Positions 24,589 to 33,190 of a DNA stretch of 43,080 nucleotides are shown piece after piece (the first letter of the stretch is position 1; every line of letters starts with the position of its first letter). The stretch lies in NCBI GenBank assembly GCA_002490775.1, contig DKUR01000071.1:1-43080 (forward strand), read 5' to 3'. Origin of the DNA: Lachnospiraceae bacterium UBA7199 (GTDB lineage Bacteria; Bacillota; Clostridia; Lachnospirales; Lachnospiraceae). A model generated the notes under the pieces. The model was not told the origin of the DNA and searched no databases. It worked only from the letters and a program-made list of their open reading frames with translations. Position numbers and translations under genes: made by a program.

Positions 24589-26049
24589 ATGAGTATACTT
24601 GATATGACAGCTTGCCAACTTGCAGCGGCTATTAAAAATAAGGAAGTAACAGTGCTGGAAGCTACCAAGGCTGTTCTTGCACAAATTCACGAGAAAGAAG
24701 AAAAATATCATTGTTATGTGACGGTAGATGAAGAAGGTGCGCTTGCCCAGGCGCAGGAAGTACAGAAAAAAATTGATGCGGGTGTTTTAACCGGAGCCCT
24801 TGCAGGTGTTCCTGTAGCCATTAAAGATAACATGTGCACCCAAGGTCTTTTGACTACCTGTTCTTCTAAAATATTAAATAATTTTGTTCCAACCTTTTCT
24901 TCGGAGGCAGTATTGAACCTGCAGAGAGCAGGAGCAGTTATTTTAGGAAAAACAAATATGGATGAGTTTGCTATGGGCTCTACCACAGAGACTTCGGCCT
25001 ATGGCGAGACAAAAAATCCCTGGAATACAGAACATGTTCCGGGAGGTTCTTCAGGGGGCAGTGCCGCAGCGGTGGCGGCAAAAGAATGCTTTTATGCACT
25101 TGGTTCGGATACCGGCGGTTCCATCCGGCAGCCGGCTTCTTTTTGCGGCGTAGTGGGACTAAAGCCTACCTATGGCAGAGTATCCCGCTATGGACTGATT
25201 GCTTATGGCTCTTCATTGGACCAGATTGGGCCTTTATGTAAGGATGTGACAGATTGTGCTGCAATTATGGAAGTGATCTCTACCCACGACAAGAAAGACT
25301 CTACTTCTGTTTTCAGGGAAGACACAGACTTTACTTCTGCTTTGGTGGAAGATGTAAAAGGAATGAGAATCGGCATCCCAAGGGATTATTTTGGAGAGGG
25401 ACTTGACAGCCAGGTGCGGGATGCTGTTCTTAAAGCAGCAGAGGTACTCAAGGAAAAAGGCGCTGTAGTGGAGGAATTTGATTTAAGTCTGGTGGAATAT
25501 GCAATTCCTACTTATTATACCATTGCGGCAGCAGAGGCAAGCTCCAACCTGGAGCGTTTTGATGGAATCAAATATGGATACCGGGCAGAGGGCTATGAAG
25601 GTCTTCATGATATGTACAAAAAAACCCGTTCCCAGGGATTTGGAGCAGAGGTAAAAAGAAGGATCATGCTGGGAAGTTTTGTGTTAAGTTCCGGTTATTA
25701 TGATGCATATTATTTGAAAGCTTTAAGGGTGAAGGCACTGATCAAAAAGGCTTTTGATGAGGCATTTGCAAAGTATGATGTAATCATAGGACCAGTGGCG
25801 CCTACCACAGCGCCTAAATTAGGGGAAAGTTTATCTGATCCTATTAAAATGTATCTGGGAGATATTTATACAATTTCTGTGAATCTTGCAGGACTGCCGG
25901 GGTTAAGCATGCCCTGCGGTATAGATTCAAAAGGGCTTCCTATCGGCCTGCAGTTAATTGGAGACTGTTTTAATGAAAAGAAATTAATACAGACAGCATA
26001 CACATATGAAAAGAGTAGAGGCGTATTTGGCAGAAAGGAGGACAGATAA
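24589..26049 (+). CDS. gatA: Asp/Glu-tRNA amidotransferase subunit A
   Basis: Amidase subunit that releases ammonia from glutamine. The 486 residues contain the amidase signature: catalytic Lys in VAIKDNM (near residue 80), GGSSGGSAAAVA with the cis-Ser, and GSDTGGSIRQPASFCG with the Ser nucleophile (near 175-180). The C-terminal YTISVNLAGLPGLSMPCG and GLQLIGDCF segments are family-typical. GATA/GATB spacing is only 2 bases. Confidence 0.97.
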   Translation: MSILDMTACQLAAAIKNKEVTVLEATKAVLAQIHEKEEKYHCYVTVDEEGALAQAQEVQKKIDAGVLTGALAGVPVAIKDNMCTQGLLTTCSSKILNNFVPTFSSEAVLNLQRAGAVILGKTNMDEFAMGSTTETSAYGETKNPWNTEHVPGGSSGGSAAAVAAKECFYALGSDTGGSIRQPASFCGVVGLKPTYGRVSRYGLIAYGSSLDQIGPLCKDVTDCAAIMEVISTHDKKDSTSVFREDTDFTSALVEDVKGMRIGIPRDYFGEGLDSQVRDAVLKAAEVLKEKGAVVEEFDLSLVEYAIPTYYTIAAAEASSNLERFDGIKYGYRAEGYEGLHDMYKKTRSQGFGAEVKRRIMLGSFVLSSGYYDAYYLKALRVKALIKKAFDEAFAKYDVIIGPVAPTTAPKLGESLSDPIKMYLGDIYTISVNLAGLPGLSMPCGIDSKGLPIGLQLIGDCFNEKKLIQTAYTYEKSRGVFGRKEDR

Positions 26050-26051
26050 AG

Positions 26052-27482
26052 ATGGCAAAACAATATGAAACTGTCATTGGACTGGAAGTCCATGTGGAAC
26101 TTGCTACGAAAACCAAGATCTTCTGCGGATGCTCCACAGCCTTTGGGGGAGAGCCTAATACCCATACCTGTCCGGTCTGTACCGGTATGCCTGGTTCCCT
26201 GCCTGTTTTAAACAAACAGGTACTGGAATATGCGGTGGCGGTGGGACTTGCCACTAATTGTACCATTACCCAGTATTGTAAATTTGACAGGAAAAATTAT
26301 TTTTATCCTGACAATCCGCAAAATTACCAGATTTCCCAGTTATATCTTCCTATCTGCAGAAATGGCAAGGTGGAGATTGAGACGGAAAAAGGAAAAAAAT
26401 ATATTGGAATCCATGAAATTCATATGGAGGAAGATGCAGGCAAGCTGATTCATGATGAATGGGATGACTGCTCTTTAGTGGATTTTAACCGTTCGGGCGT
26501 GCCTCTGATTGAGATCGTATCGGAGCCGGATATGCGCAGCGCTGAGGAGGTGATTGCCTACTTGGAAAAACTGCGGATGACCATACAGTATTTAGGAGCT
26601 TCTGACTGTAAACTGCAGGAGGGTTCCATGCGTGCGGATGTGAATTTGTCCATCAGAGAGGTTGGAGCAGAGGAATTCGGCACCCGTACGGAAATGAAAA
26701 ATTTAAATTCCTTTAAAGCCATTGCCAGAGCGATTGAAGGAGAAAGAGAACGCCAGATTGATCTTTTAGAGGCAGGAGAAAAAGTAATTCAGGAAACAAG
26801 AAGATGGGATGACAATAAGGGAGAGTCCTATGCTATGAGGAGCAAGGAAGATGCCCAGGATTACCGTTATTTTCCAGATCCTGATCTGGTGCCGATTGTG
26901 CTGGATGATGCTTTCCTTGACCAGATTCGGGCAAAGCAGCCGGAATTTCGGGAGGAAAAGATGCTTCGTTACAAGGAAGAATTTGACATTCCAGAGTATG
27001 ATATTCAGATTATTACCGGAAGCAAGCATATGGCAGATATTTTCGAGGAGACAGTTGCTCTTGGCAGCCAGCCCAAAAAAGTGTCCAACTGGCTGATGGT
27101 GGAAACCTTAAGGCTCCTTAAGGAAAACAATATGGATCCGGAAGATATCCGTTTTTCACCGGAAAATCTTGCAAAGCTGATTTCCCTTACGGATGCTAAG
27201 GCAATCAATAGCTCCGTGGCAAAGGAAGTCTTTGAGGTAATGTTTGACCAAAATGTAGATCCGGAAAAGTACGTGGAAGAAAAGGGACTTAAGACGGTAA
27301 ATGACGAGGGAGCACTTCGGAAAACCGTAGAGGAAGTGATTGCAAACAATCCCCAGTCAGTGGAGGATTATCGGAATGGAAAGGAAAAGGCCATTGGATT
27401 TTTAGTGGGACAGACCATGAAGGCAATGAAAGGAAAGGCCGATCCTGGTATGATCAATAAGCTTTTGAAGGAGCTTTTATAA
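26052..27482 (+). CDS. gatB: Asp/Glu-tRNA amidotransferase subunit B
   Basis: Kinase and tRNA-binding subunit that activates the misacylated Glu or Asp and accepts ammonia from GatA. 476 residues: the catalytic core starts VIGLEVHVELATKTKIFCGC and includes CPVCTGMPGSLPVLN (zinc-site Cys residues), KNYFYPDNPQNYQISQ, HMEEDAGKL and VDFNRSGVPLIEIVSEPD. The C-terminal helical and YqeY-like domains end VGQTMKAMKGKADPGMINKLL. A strong terminator follows. Confidence 0.97.
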   Translation: MAKQYETVIGLEVHVELATKTKIFCGCSTAFGGEPNTHTCPVCTGMPGSLPVLNKQVLEYAVAVGLATNCTITQYCKFDRKNYFYPDNPQNYQISQLYLPICRNGKVEIETEKGKKYIGIHEIHMEEDAGKLIHDEWDDCSLVDFNRSGVPLIEIVSEPDMRSAEEVIAYLEKLRMTIQYLGASDCKLQEGSMRADVNLSIREVGAEEFGTRTEMKNLNSFKAIARAIEGERERQIDLLEAGEKVIQETRRWDDNKGESYAMRSKEDAQDYRYFPDPDLVPIVLDDAFLDQIRAKQPEFREEKMLRYKEEFDIPEYDIQIITGSKHMADIFEETVALGSQPKKVSNWLMVETLRLLKENNMDPEDIRFSPENLAKLISLTDAKAINSSVAKEVFEVMFDQNVDPEKYVEEKGLKTVNDEGALRKTVEEVIANNPQSVEDYRNGKEKAIGFLVGQTMKAMKGKADPGMINKLLKELL

Positions 27483-27503
27483 TAGGCATTCATAGGAAAG
27501 AAG

Positions 27504-27550
27504 AAAAGAAGATGCTATTTGACCTCATAAGTCAATTGACATCTTCTTTT
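27504..27550 (+). terminator. Intrinsic terminator after gatB
   Basis: AAAAGAAGATG pairs perfectly with CATCTTCTTTT, and an inner TTGAC/GTCAA stem stacks on it. It closes the gatCAB operon 22 bases after the stop. Confidence 0.85.
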
Positions 27551-27642
27551 AATAAAATGAGATTTTATAAAAATGTAGCGCGGAAGTAAAAATGAAAAAC
27601 AGCAAAAAAACAATATAAAATCCTTTTATATGAGATTTTAAC

Positions 27643-27670
27643 TTGAATAATTAAAAAAAGATGATATGAT
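27643..27670 (+). promoter_or_regulatory. Promoter of the XRE-ImmA-PIN cassette
   Basis: TTGAAT (27643-27648), 16 bases, TATGAT (27665-27670). The XRE start codon lies 46 bases downstream behind AAAAGGAG. An XRE protein usually binds near its own promoter; no clear operator palindrome was identified. Confidence 0.6.
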
Positions 27671-27715
27671 TTAAGTGTAGGCAGGTTATCTTATAAATAA
27701 AAAGGAGCATTTGTC

Positions 27716-28081
27716 ATGACAAAATTTATTGAAAATGTAAATATGTATTTGTCAGAAATGAAAATCAAGCAGACTTTTGTAAGTCTTAAGTCTGGTATTG
27801 ATATCAAGAAATTGTCCCGTATTTTGACTGGAGTTCAGGATGTAAGTGGAACTGATATGGAAAAAATTGCAGATGCGTTGGGGAAGAAAATAGAATTTTT
27901 TTTATCGGATTATTTTTTTATGCCTAAAATGGAAATAGCTGCGGCCCCACAGATTGCGTTTTATGCAGGCGCACCCAATAAAGAACAGGAAGAATTTGCA
28001 ATGCAGTTAGTTGAATTGATCGAAAATGCAGATGAGGTTTTAAGTGCAAAGGAACGTTTTATGATGGCAATTAAGGAGTGA
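27716..28081 (+). CDS. XRE-like transcriptional regulator
   Basis: 121 residues. The first 65 form a probable helix-turn-helix domain (KIKQTFVSLKSGIDIKKLSRILTG, then DMEKIADALGKKIEFFLSDYF), close to lambda Cro/C1-type layouts though the second helix is divergent. The rest is a short acidic helical tail. The ImmA/IrrE gene starts 5 bases after its stop, a pairing common in toxin-antitoxin and phage or ICE repressor modules. It probably represses its own promoter and may be the substrate of the downstream protease. Both statements are inference from the family. Confidence 0.8.
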   Translation: MTKFIENVNMYLSEMKIKQTFVSLKSGIDIKKLSRILTGVQDVSGTDMEKIADALGKKIEFFLSDYFFMPKMEIAAAPQIAFYAGAPNKEQEEFAMQLVELIENADEVLSAKERFMMAIKE

Positions 28082-28085
28082 GTGC

Positions 28086-28898
28086 ATGGAGGTTGAACGA
28101 CTTAAAAAAATTATTGAATATGGAAGTAAAAACTGCAGGCGCATAGAAAATAACGTACAGGACTTCTATGCCCTTATTGGTATTGACAAGCGAAGTGAGC
28201 TGCGAAGCCCCATGCAGATCATAAGAACATTATTAGAAAATATGAATTATATTGTAATTGAAATGCCTTTTCGTGATAAGGAAATTGGTGCATTGTGCTA
28301 TAATGGGGACGCTTTGAATTATGTGTTTTTAAATACAGCTTTACCAAAAGCCAATGTTAATTTTGCTCTTTGCCATGAGGTTTATCATATCTTTTATCAG
28401 GAGAAAAGGTTAAACCGTGGAATGGATTTATATATGAATGAGCATTATTACGAGTATGAAGAGGAGCTTGCTGCCAATTCCTTTGCAGGAATGCTTCTTA
28501 TGCCGGAACAGAGCTATCGTATGATGTGTCAAAAATTCAAAGGGGAAGCCAGGGAAGATGATACTATATTATCAGTAGTAGCAAAGTTGATGAATTACTA
28601 TGAGGTTCCCTATATGGCGGCTTTGCTCAGATGCTATGAGCTGAATTTGTTTGAGGCAGGGCAGGTATTGGAAGAGTTGCTGCATGTAAGCAGTGAGGAT
28701 GTGAGAAGAGAATTTATCCGTTTATGGCTTGATGAAAGTATTTTAGACGCATCAAAAAAGGATAATTATGCAAGGTTTGAGCAGTTAGTAAAATCTTGTG
28801 GAGAAAAGTATCAGGCAGAAGAATATTTAAATGCCAGAACGGTCAGTAAAGCTTTGCAGAATATGAGAGCAATATATAAAAGGATCAGGGGGGAGTGA
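28086..28898 (+). CDS. ImmA/IrrE-family metalloendopeptidase
   Basis: 270 residues with the zinc motif HEVYH at 97-101 (FALCHEVYHIFYQEK) and a third-ligand segment EYEEELAANSFAGMLLMP about 25-30 residues on, both hallmarks of COG2856 proteases that cleave XRE-type repressors. The C-terminal 120 residues are helical and unrecognised. AAGGAG lies just before the ATG. Co-directional with the XRE gene, with a 5-base gap, and coupled to the PIN-like gene downstream. Confidence 0.88.
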   Translation: MEVERLKKIIEYGSKNCRRIENNVQDFYALIGIDKRSELRSPMQIIRTLLENMNYIVIEMPFRDKEIGALCYNGDALNYVFLNTALPKANVNFALCHEVYHIFYQEKRLNRGMDLYMNEHYYEYEEELAANSFAGMLLMPEQSYRMMCQKFKGEAREDDTILSVVAKLMNYYEVPYMAALLRCYELNLFEAGQVLEELLHVSSEDVRREFIRLWLDESILDASKKDNYARFEQLVKSCGEKYQAEEYLNARTVSKALQNMRAIYKRIRGE

Positions 28899-28900
28899 GA

Positions 28901-29827
28901 ATGGGAGGTTATTTGGACAATCCCCATAATTTTGATCAGATTGCCCCTTACATTATCTTGGATCAAATGAATGCGGCGCAGGAAATCTTAATGGCGGATA
29001 AATGCTTTTTTTATGATGCCTGTTCTTTCAGAAAACATGTGCACATACAGAAAACAGAAAATTTGTTTCGTTTTTTTAATTTGCAGAAGGGAATCGTGAT
29101 TATAACCAGAGGGATTCTGATGGAGCTGGCATCTGGCAGTGGATATTTGAATCTGGAATTTATTGTCTACATTAAAAGAATGTATATGGCCGGGTTAAAG
29201 GTATTAGTGATTTATGAGGAGGATTTATTTGAGGTACTAAGTATGTGCTTTTCCGCAAATGAAAAGATAAATGTTCTTTTAAGCTGGGCGGTAAAAAATG
29301 TTAAAAGACCGACGGGTACCATAGAGCGTACCTTGAAGGAAGATAAAATTTTGTTAAATGAAGTAATAAAGAATGTAGCAAAGGACAGCAGGCTGTATAC
29401 AAGATTTTTTCAAAAAGTCAGGTGCAATAAAGAAGCAGGAGATGATTTAGGAGAAGAACTGCTTGCGGTCTGCGTTCATATATTGGCAAATCTCCCTGAA
29501 AAGCAGCAGTTTAAATATATTGTGCTGACGGAAGATAAGGGGGCGGTGGGGTTGATCGGAAAGGTTCGCAAAGATGTTTCTCTTTATGGGAAGCCCGATG
29601 CTTTTTCCGCAATGACAACAAATAAGCTGGCGCAAAGATTATACGAAGAAAAGATAATAGACAAAAAAGAACAAGTGGAAGAAATTTTGTCCGCCGGGGC
29701 GGCTGGGATGATGGTGAAAATATTTGCTTCGGAGAAGTATGATCTGGAACCAAAAGAAAAAACAATGACTTGTAGCGAACTTGCAGAGAAAATAGCTGCA
29801 TCGGATGCAATACATATTAATTTTTAG
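28901..29827 (+). CDS. PIN-like domain protein of unknown function
   Basis: 308 residues from the ATG at 28901, which follows AGGGGGGAG; a GTG at 28895 overlapping the upstream stop is the alternative. Acidic residues sit where a PIN nuclease would have them: Asp39 after a hydrophobic strand (CFFYDACSFRKH), Glu75 (VIITRGILMELASG), and Asp near 208 (YIVLTEDKGAVGL). A helical insertion separates the last two. No membrane helix or signal. I infer a ribonuclease or toxin-like role from the fold pattern and from the XRE and ImmA/IrrE neighbours; no exact family match is claimed. Confidence 0.65.
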   Translation: MGGYLDNPHNFDQIAPYIILDQMNAAQEILMADKCFFYDACSFRKHVHIQKTENLFRFFNLQKGIVIITRGILMELASGSGYLNLEFIVYIKRMYMAGLKVLVIYEEDLFEVLSMCFSANEKINVLLSWAVKNVKRPTGTIERTLKEDKILLNEVIKNVAKDSRLYTRFFQKVRCNKEAGDDLGEELLAVCVHILANLPEKQQFKYIVLTEDKGAVGLIGKVRKDVSLYGKPDAFSAMTTNKLAQRLYEEKIIDKKEQVEEILSAGAAGMMVKIFASEKYDLEPKEKTMTCSELAEKIAASDAIHINF

Positions 29828-29868
29828 CCTGATGCGGCAGCAGTTTTTGGGCAGGTATAAGGAGGAAA

Positions 29869-31080
29869 ATGATCAAAATGAAAAGGAGAAAAATTTTTGT
29901 ATCTGTTATTTTAATGTGCCTTGTGCTTAGCGGATGCAGTTTAGCTGGTAATTCTTCGGAGAGCGTAAAGGCTGAAATTACTCCATTAGAAGAGACGGGA
30001 AGTCATGAATCAATTGAGGGGGATGAGCAGTTATCACAGCAGGACAACGATGCTGGCAATGTGGAAGGCAGTATTGTGCAGGAACAGGCTTACAATGGAT
30101 ATCCGAAGGGAGAGCTGATTCAGGAGCAGACCTTTGACGTAACCCTTCGTCCCCTTGGACAGGTCACATTTGCTTCTTATAAACCGCAGACTTCTGAGAA
30201 TCCCCTTGCAGATGTGGTTTTTCAAATCGAACAGGGAGATAAGGTTTTATGCCAGCTTCCAGAAGCCAGCGAGGGAAACATAGGATTAGAGATGTTTGAA
30301 CAGGTGGAAGCGGTTTCTTTTACGGATTATAATATGGACAATTATGATGACATTATTATCATTATCAGTTATTGTTTTGGTGCAGGCCCCCAGGCGGCAC
30401 AAACCCATGCAGCAGTCCGATATTATAGCGGAACAGCAGAAGGAAATTTTGTTTATCAGAAAGATATGTCTGAGGCAGCAGCATCAGCGCTTGATCTAAT
30501 CACAGTGGAATCAGCAAAAGCTTTTATTGGCGCCGGAAAAGTGGAAAAAAATGAGCTGGAGGCATGGCAGCAGGCATATATTGAATATTTGACGAATGAA
30601 TCCGTAGAAGAAGAAAATCAGGGATATGAACTGATTCAGCTAAGCGATAATGAAATTCCCCAGATTGTAGAAGTGGGATATGATGAAGCGACTGGGTGCC
30701 GGATTGTCTGCTATGCAGAAGGCAAAGTGCATGTGAACCAGACAAACAGGCTTTATTTTTCTTATATTCCGGGTGGGAATCTTTTGTGTAATTCTGAGGG
30801 GAATATGGATTACTATTATGATTTGGTATATCAATTATCTGGCGGAGAATTGGTACCAGTTGCATCCGGCTATTATGGCGCGGAGGATAACAGCAATGTG
30901 CAGTTTGATACGGAAGGAAATCCCATTTACCAGTACGAATGGAACGGGGTAAAGATGAGTAAGGAAGAGTACCAGAGGGAACTTTCCAAGGTATATGATG
31001 AATCGAGAGCAGTGACTTATAATTACGATGGTCTTCATTCCTTAGAGGAGATGAAGCAGATGATTGAAAACTACTTATAG
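29869..31080 (+). CDS. Putative lipoprotein of unknown function
   Basis: 403 residues. A signal peptide (KIFVSVILMCLVLSGC) with lipobox LSGC and a Ser/Glu-rich linker mark a surface lipoprotein. The centre holds a Asp-rich stretch (DYNMDNYDDIIIII) reminiscent of calcium-binding VCBS/FG-GAP loops. The C-terminal half is rich in Tyr and acidic residues. AAGGAGG precedes the ATG at 29869; an ATG at 29878 is possible. It follows the PIN-like gene by 41 bases. I do not recognise a family. Confidence 0.8.
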   Translation: MIKMKRRKIFVSVILMCLVLSGCSLAGNSSESVKAEITPLEETGSHESIEGDEQLSQQDNDAGNVEGSIVQEQAYNGYPKGELIQEQTFDVTLRPLGQVTFASYKPQTSENPLADVVFQIEQGDKVLCQLPEASEGNIGLEMFEQVEAVSFTDYNMDNYDDIIIIISYCFGAGPQAAQTHAAVRYYSGTAEGNFVYQKDMSEAAASALDLITVESAKAFIGAGKVEKNELEAWQQAYIEYLTNESVEEENQGYELIQLSDNEIPQIVEVGYDEATGCRIVCYAEGKVHVNQTNRLYFSYIPGGNLLCNSEGNMDYYYDLVYQLSGGELVPVASGYYGAEDNSNVQFDTEGNPIYQYEWNGVKMSKEEYQRELSKVYDESRAVTYNYDGLHSLEEMKQMIENYL

Positions 31081-31085
31081 ATAAC

Positions 31086-31285
31086 TGCGTTACTTTTCAC
31101 AAGTTGGCCAGTAGTTCGCACAAGGCAGGTAAATATTACAACGTCGACGCGCTTTCGCTCTATAAAAATGTAGCAGCACTAAGTTCGTAAGGAACCTCAC
31201 TAAGTGCTGACGTTTTTATAAGGTCTCCTTTTGTAACTATTTACCTGTCTTGTGCTGCGTTACTGGCTATCCTGTGAAAAGTAAC
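31086..31285. repeat. Long palindromic element upstream of the threonine operon (element C)
   Basis: The ends GTTACTTTTCAC (31089-31100) and GTGAAAAGTAAC (31274-31285) are perfect inverted repeats, and pairing continues over about 55 bases per arm (for example GGCAGGTAAATA with TATTTACCTGTC). The inner stem TATAAAAATGT, a 2-base bulge, CAGCAC pairs with GTGCTGACGTTTTTATA. Between the stems lie CGTCGACGCGCT (left) and AGGTCTCCTT (right), which recur in element B. ATAAC occurs on both flanks (31081-31085 and 31286-31290). No ORF inside. Confidence 0.85.
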
Positions 31286-31324
31286 ATAACGGCTGTATTT
31301 ATGGGGTGGCCATAGAAAAAAATC

Positions 31325-31353
31325 TTGCCATTTAGGTGGCACTGTGATACAAT
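31325..31353 (+). promoter_or_regulatory. Promoter of the ACT-hom-thrB-lysC operon
   Basis: TTGCCA (31325-31330), 17 bases, TACAAT (31348-31353). The leader of about 100 bases contains an inverted repeat, ACAAATGT/ACATTTGT, but no recognised riboswitch. Confidence 0.6.
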
Positions 31354-31463
31354 ATCTCTCGGCGACAAACAAATGTCCGCAATAGAAAAACATTTAAAAA
31401 CATTTGTACGTCAGAGGGGAACATGTTGTTTGTTAGGATGTAAATACTATGCAGGTATAGGCA

Positions 31464-31901
31464 ATGGGAACGAACTATTTTGTTGTGAAAGAACAGGCAG
31501 TGCCGGAGGTGCTTTTAAAGGTGGTGGAGGCCAAGAAGCTTCTCGACACCGGCAGAGTGCATACGGTAAACGAGGCGGCTGACAGGGTTGGCATCAGCCG
31601 TAGTTCTTTTTATAAGTACAAAGACGATATTTTTCAGTTTCATGAAAATTCAAAAGGGACCACGATTACGCTCGCCTTTCAGATGGAGGATGAGCCGGGG
31701 CTTTTGTCGGATGTGCTGAAGATTATTGCCGATTTTGGAGCAAATATTCTGACCATACACCAGAGTATTCCCATTAATGGGGTGGCATCCTTAAGCTTAA
31801 GTGTTCAGGCACTTCCAACGACAGGGAATGTTTCAGAGATGCTTGAAGCAATGGGACGTCAAAAGGGTGTGAAAAACGTAAAGATACTGGCGATGGAGTA
31901 A
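31464..31901 (+). CDS. ACT-domain protein, PheB-like
   Basis: 145 residues. The N-terminal half is helical with a helix-turn-helix-like stretch (VNEAADRVGISRSSFYKYKDD); the C-terminal half is an ACT domain (ITLAFQMEDEPGLLSDVLKIIADFGANILTI). Proteins of this type, called PheB in Bacillus, sit beside homoserine dehydrogenase in many Firmicutes and may regulate the aspartate pathway by binding an amino acid. The ribosome site is weak (AGG repeats). hom starts 20 bases later. Confidence 0.9.
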   Translation: MGTNYFVVKEQAVPEVLLKVVEAKKLLDTGRVHTVNEAADRVGISRSSFYKYKDDIFQFHENSKGTTITLAFQMEDEPGLLSDVLKIIADFGANILTIHQSIPINGVASLSLSVQALPTTGNVSEMLEAMGRQKGVKNVKILAME

Positions 31902-31921
31902 AACGATAGGAGGAAATAAGA

Positions 31922-33124
31922 ATGATTCAGGTAGCAGTAATGGGATACGGTACAGTAGGAAGCGGTGTCGTAGAAGTAATCGAAAAAAATAAGGAAGAAA
32001 TTAATAAGAAATCCGGTGAGGACATCAACATAAAATATATATTGGATTTAAGAGATTTTCCAGAAGATCCTTATGCAGATAAGGTAGTACATGATGTGGA
32101 GCTGATCTTAAATGATCCTGAGGTTAAAATTATTTGTGAAACGATGGGAGGATTAAAGCCGGCCTATGATTTCACAAAGAGGGCGCTCCAGGCAGGGAAA
32201 AGCGTCTGCACTTCCAACAAGGAACTGGTAGCAGTGCATGGGCCGGAGCTTATAAAGGTTGCTCATGAAAATAAGTGCAATTATCTGTTTGAAGCCAGTG
32301 TTGGCGGAGGCATTCCCATCATCCGGCCTTTGAATTATTCCCTGACAGCAGAGAGGATTGATGGAATTACAGGCATTTTAAATGGAACTACCAATTATAT
32401 TCTTTCCAAGATGGAAAAGGAAGGTGCCGATTTTGAAGAGGTCTTAAAGGAAGCACAGGAAAAAGGCTATGCAGAAAGAAATCCTGAAGCGGATGTGGAA
32501 GGCTATGATGCCTGCCGCAAGATTGCAATTCTTTCTTCTTTAATGTGCGGTAAAAATGTGAAATATGAGGATATTTATACAGAAGGAATTACAAAAATTA
32601 CGTCTACCGACTTTGTTTATGCCCATGCAATGGGAAAGACCATTAAGCTGCTTGCGCAGAGCAGGGAAGTTGACGGAAAGTTTTATGCAATGGTCTCTCC
32701 CTTTATGATCAGCAAACAGCATCCCCTTTACATGGTAAATGATGTATTTAATGCAGTCTGTGTTCATGGCAATATGCTGGGGGATTCCATGTATTACGGA
32801 AGAGGCGCAGGCAAGCTCCCTACAGCCAGTGCGGTGGTATCAGATGTGGTGGATTGTGCAAGACATATCGGTAAGGTAATTATGTGCTTCTGGGATGATC
32901 AGGATGTGGAGCTTACCGGAATTGAACAGGCCAGCCGCAGGTTTTTCGTGCGGGTGGAAGAAGAAAAAGAAAGAAAAGCGCTACAGGTATTTGAAAGCGT
33001 CAGCGTGATTGAAGCGGATGTACCCGGTGAATTTGCTTTTGTTACAGATCAAATGACAGAAAAAGAATTTAATGATAAGGCAAAAGAAGTAGGAGTGCTC
33101 AGCCGGATCAGAATTGAGGAATAA
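31922..33124 (+). CDS. hom: Homoserine dehydrogenase
   Basis: Reduces aspartate semialdehyde to homoserine with NAD(P)H, on the branch to threonine and methionine. 400 residues: an N-terminal Rossmann domain (VAVMGYGTVGSGV), the catalytic domain with GILNGTTNYILSKM and the Lys/Asp residues of the family (AQEKGYAERNPEADVEGYDA), and a C-terminal ACT-like regulatory region (FFVRVEEEKE, VSVIEADVPGEFAFVTDQ). AGGAGG precedes the ATG. Part of the ACT-hom-thrB-lysC run. Confidence 0.96.
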   Translation: MIQVAVMGYGTVGSGVVEVIEKNKEEINKKSGEDINIKYILDLRDFPEDPYADKVVHDVELILNDPEVKIICETMGGLKPAYDFTKRALQAGKSVCTSNKELVAVHGPELIKVAHENKCNYLFEASVGGGIPIIRPLNYSLTAERIDGITGILNGTTNYILSKMEKEGADFEEVLKEAQEKGYAERNPEADVEGYDACRKIAILSSLMCGKNVKYEDIYTEGITKITSTDFVYAHAMGKTIKLLAQSREVDGKFYAMVSPFMISKQHPLYMVNDVFNAVCVHGNMLGDSMYYGRGAGKLPTASAVVSDVVDCARHIGKVIMCFWDDQDVELTGIEQASRRFFVRVEEEKERKALQVFESVSVIEADVPGEFAFVTDQMTEKEFNDKAKEVGVLSRIRIEE

Positions 33125-33186
33125 AGGTTTGTGCCTGCGGGGATTCACAATCTTATAGTTATGCGCAAAAATGTGCAGAAAAGAGG
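33125..33186 (+). repeat. Repeated leader before the homoserine kinase gene
   Basis: Starts AGGTTTGTGCCTGCG and ends GCAGAAAAGAGG, matching the ends of the spacer before gatA (24519-24581). The AGAGGA at its end is the ribosome site of the following gene. Confidence 0.5.
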
Positions 33187-33190
33187 AAAT

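Noticed and set aside
31325..31582. Plus-strand ORF of 85 residues upstream of the ACT gene
   Set aside because: It covers the promoter and overlaps the ACT-domain gene in another frame; its C-terminal part is Gly/Arg-rich out-of-frame translation.
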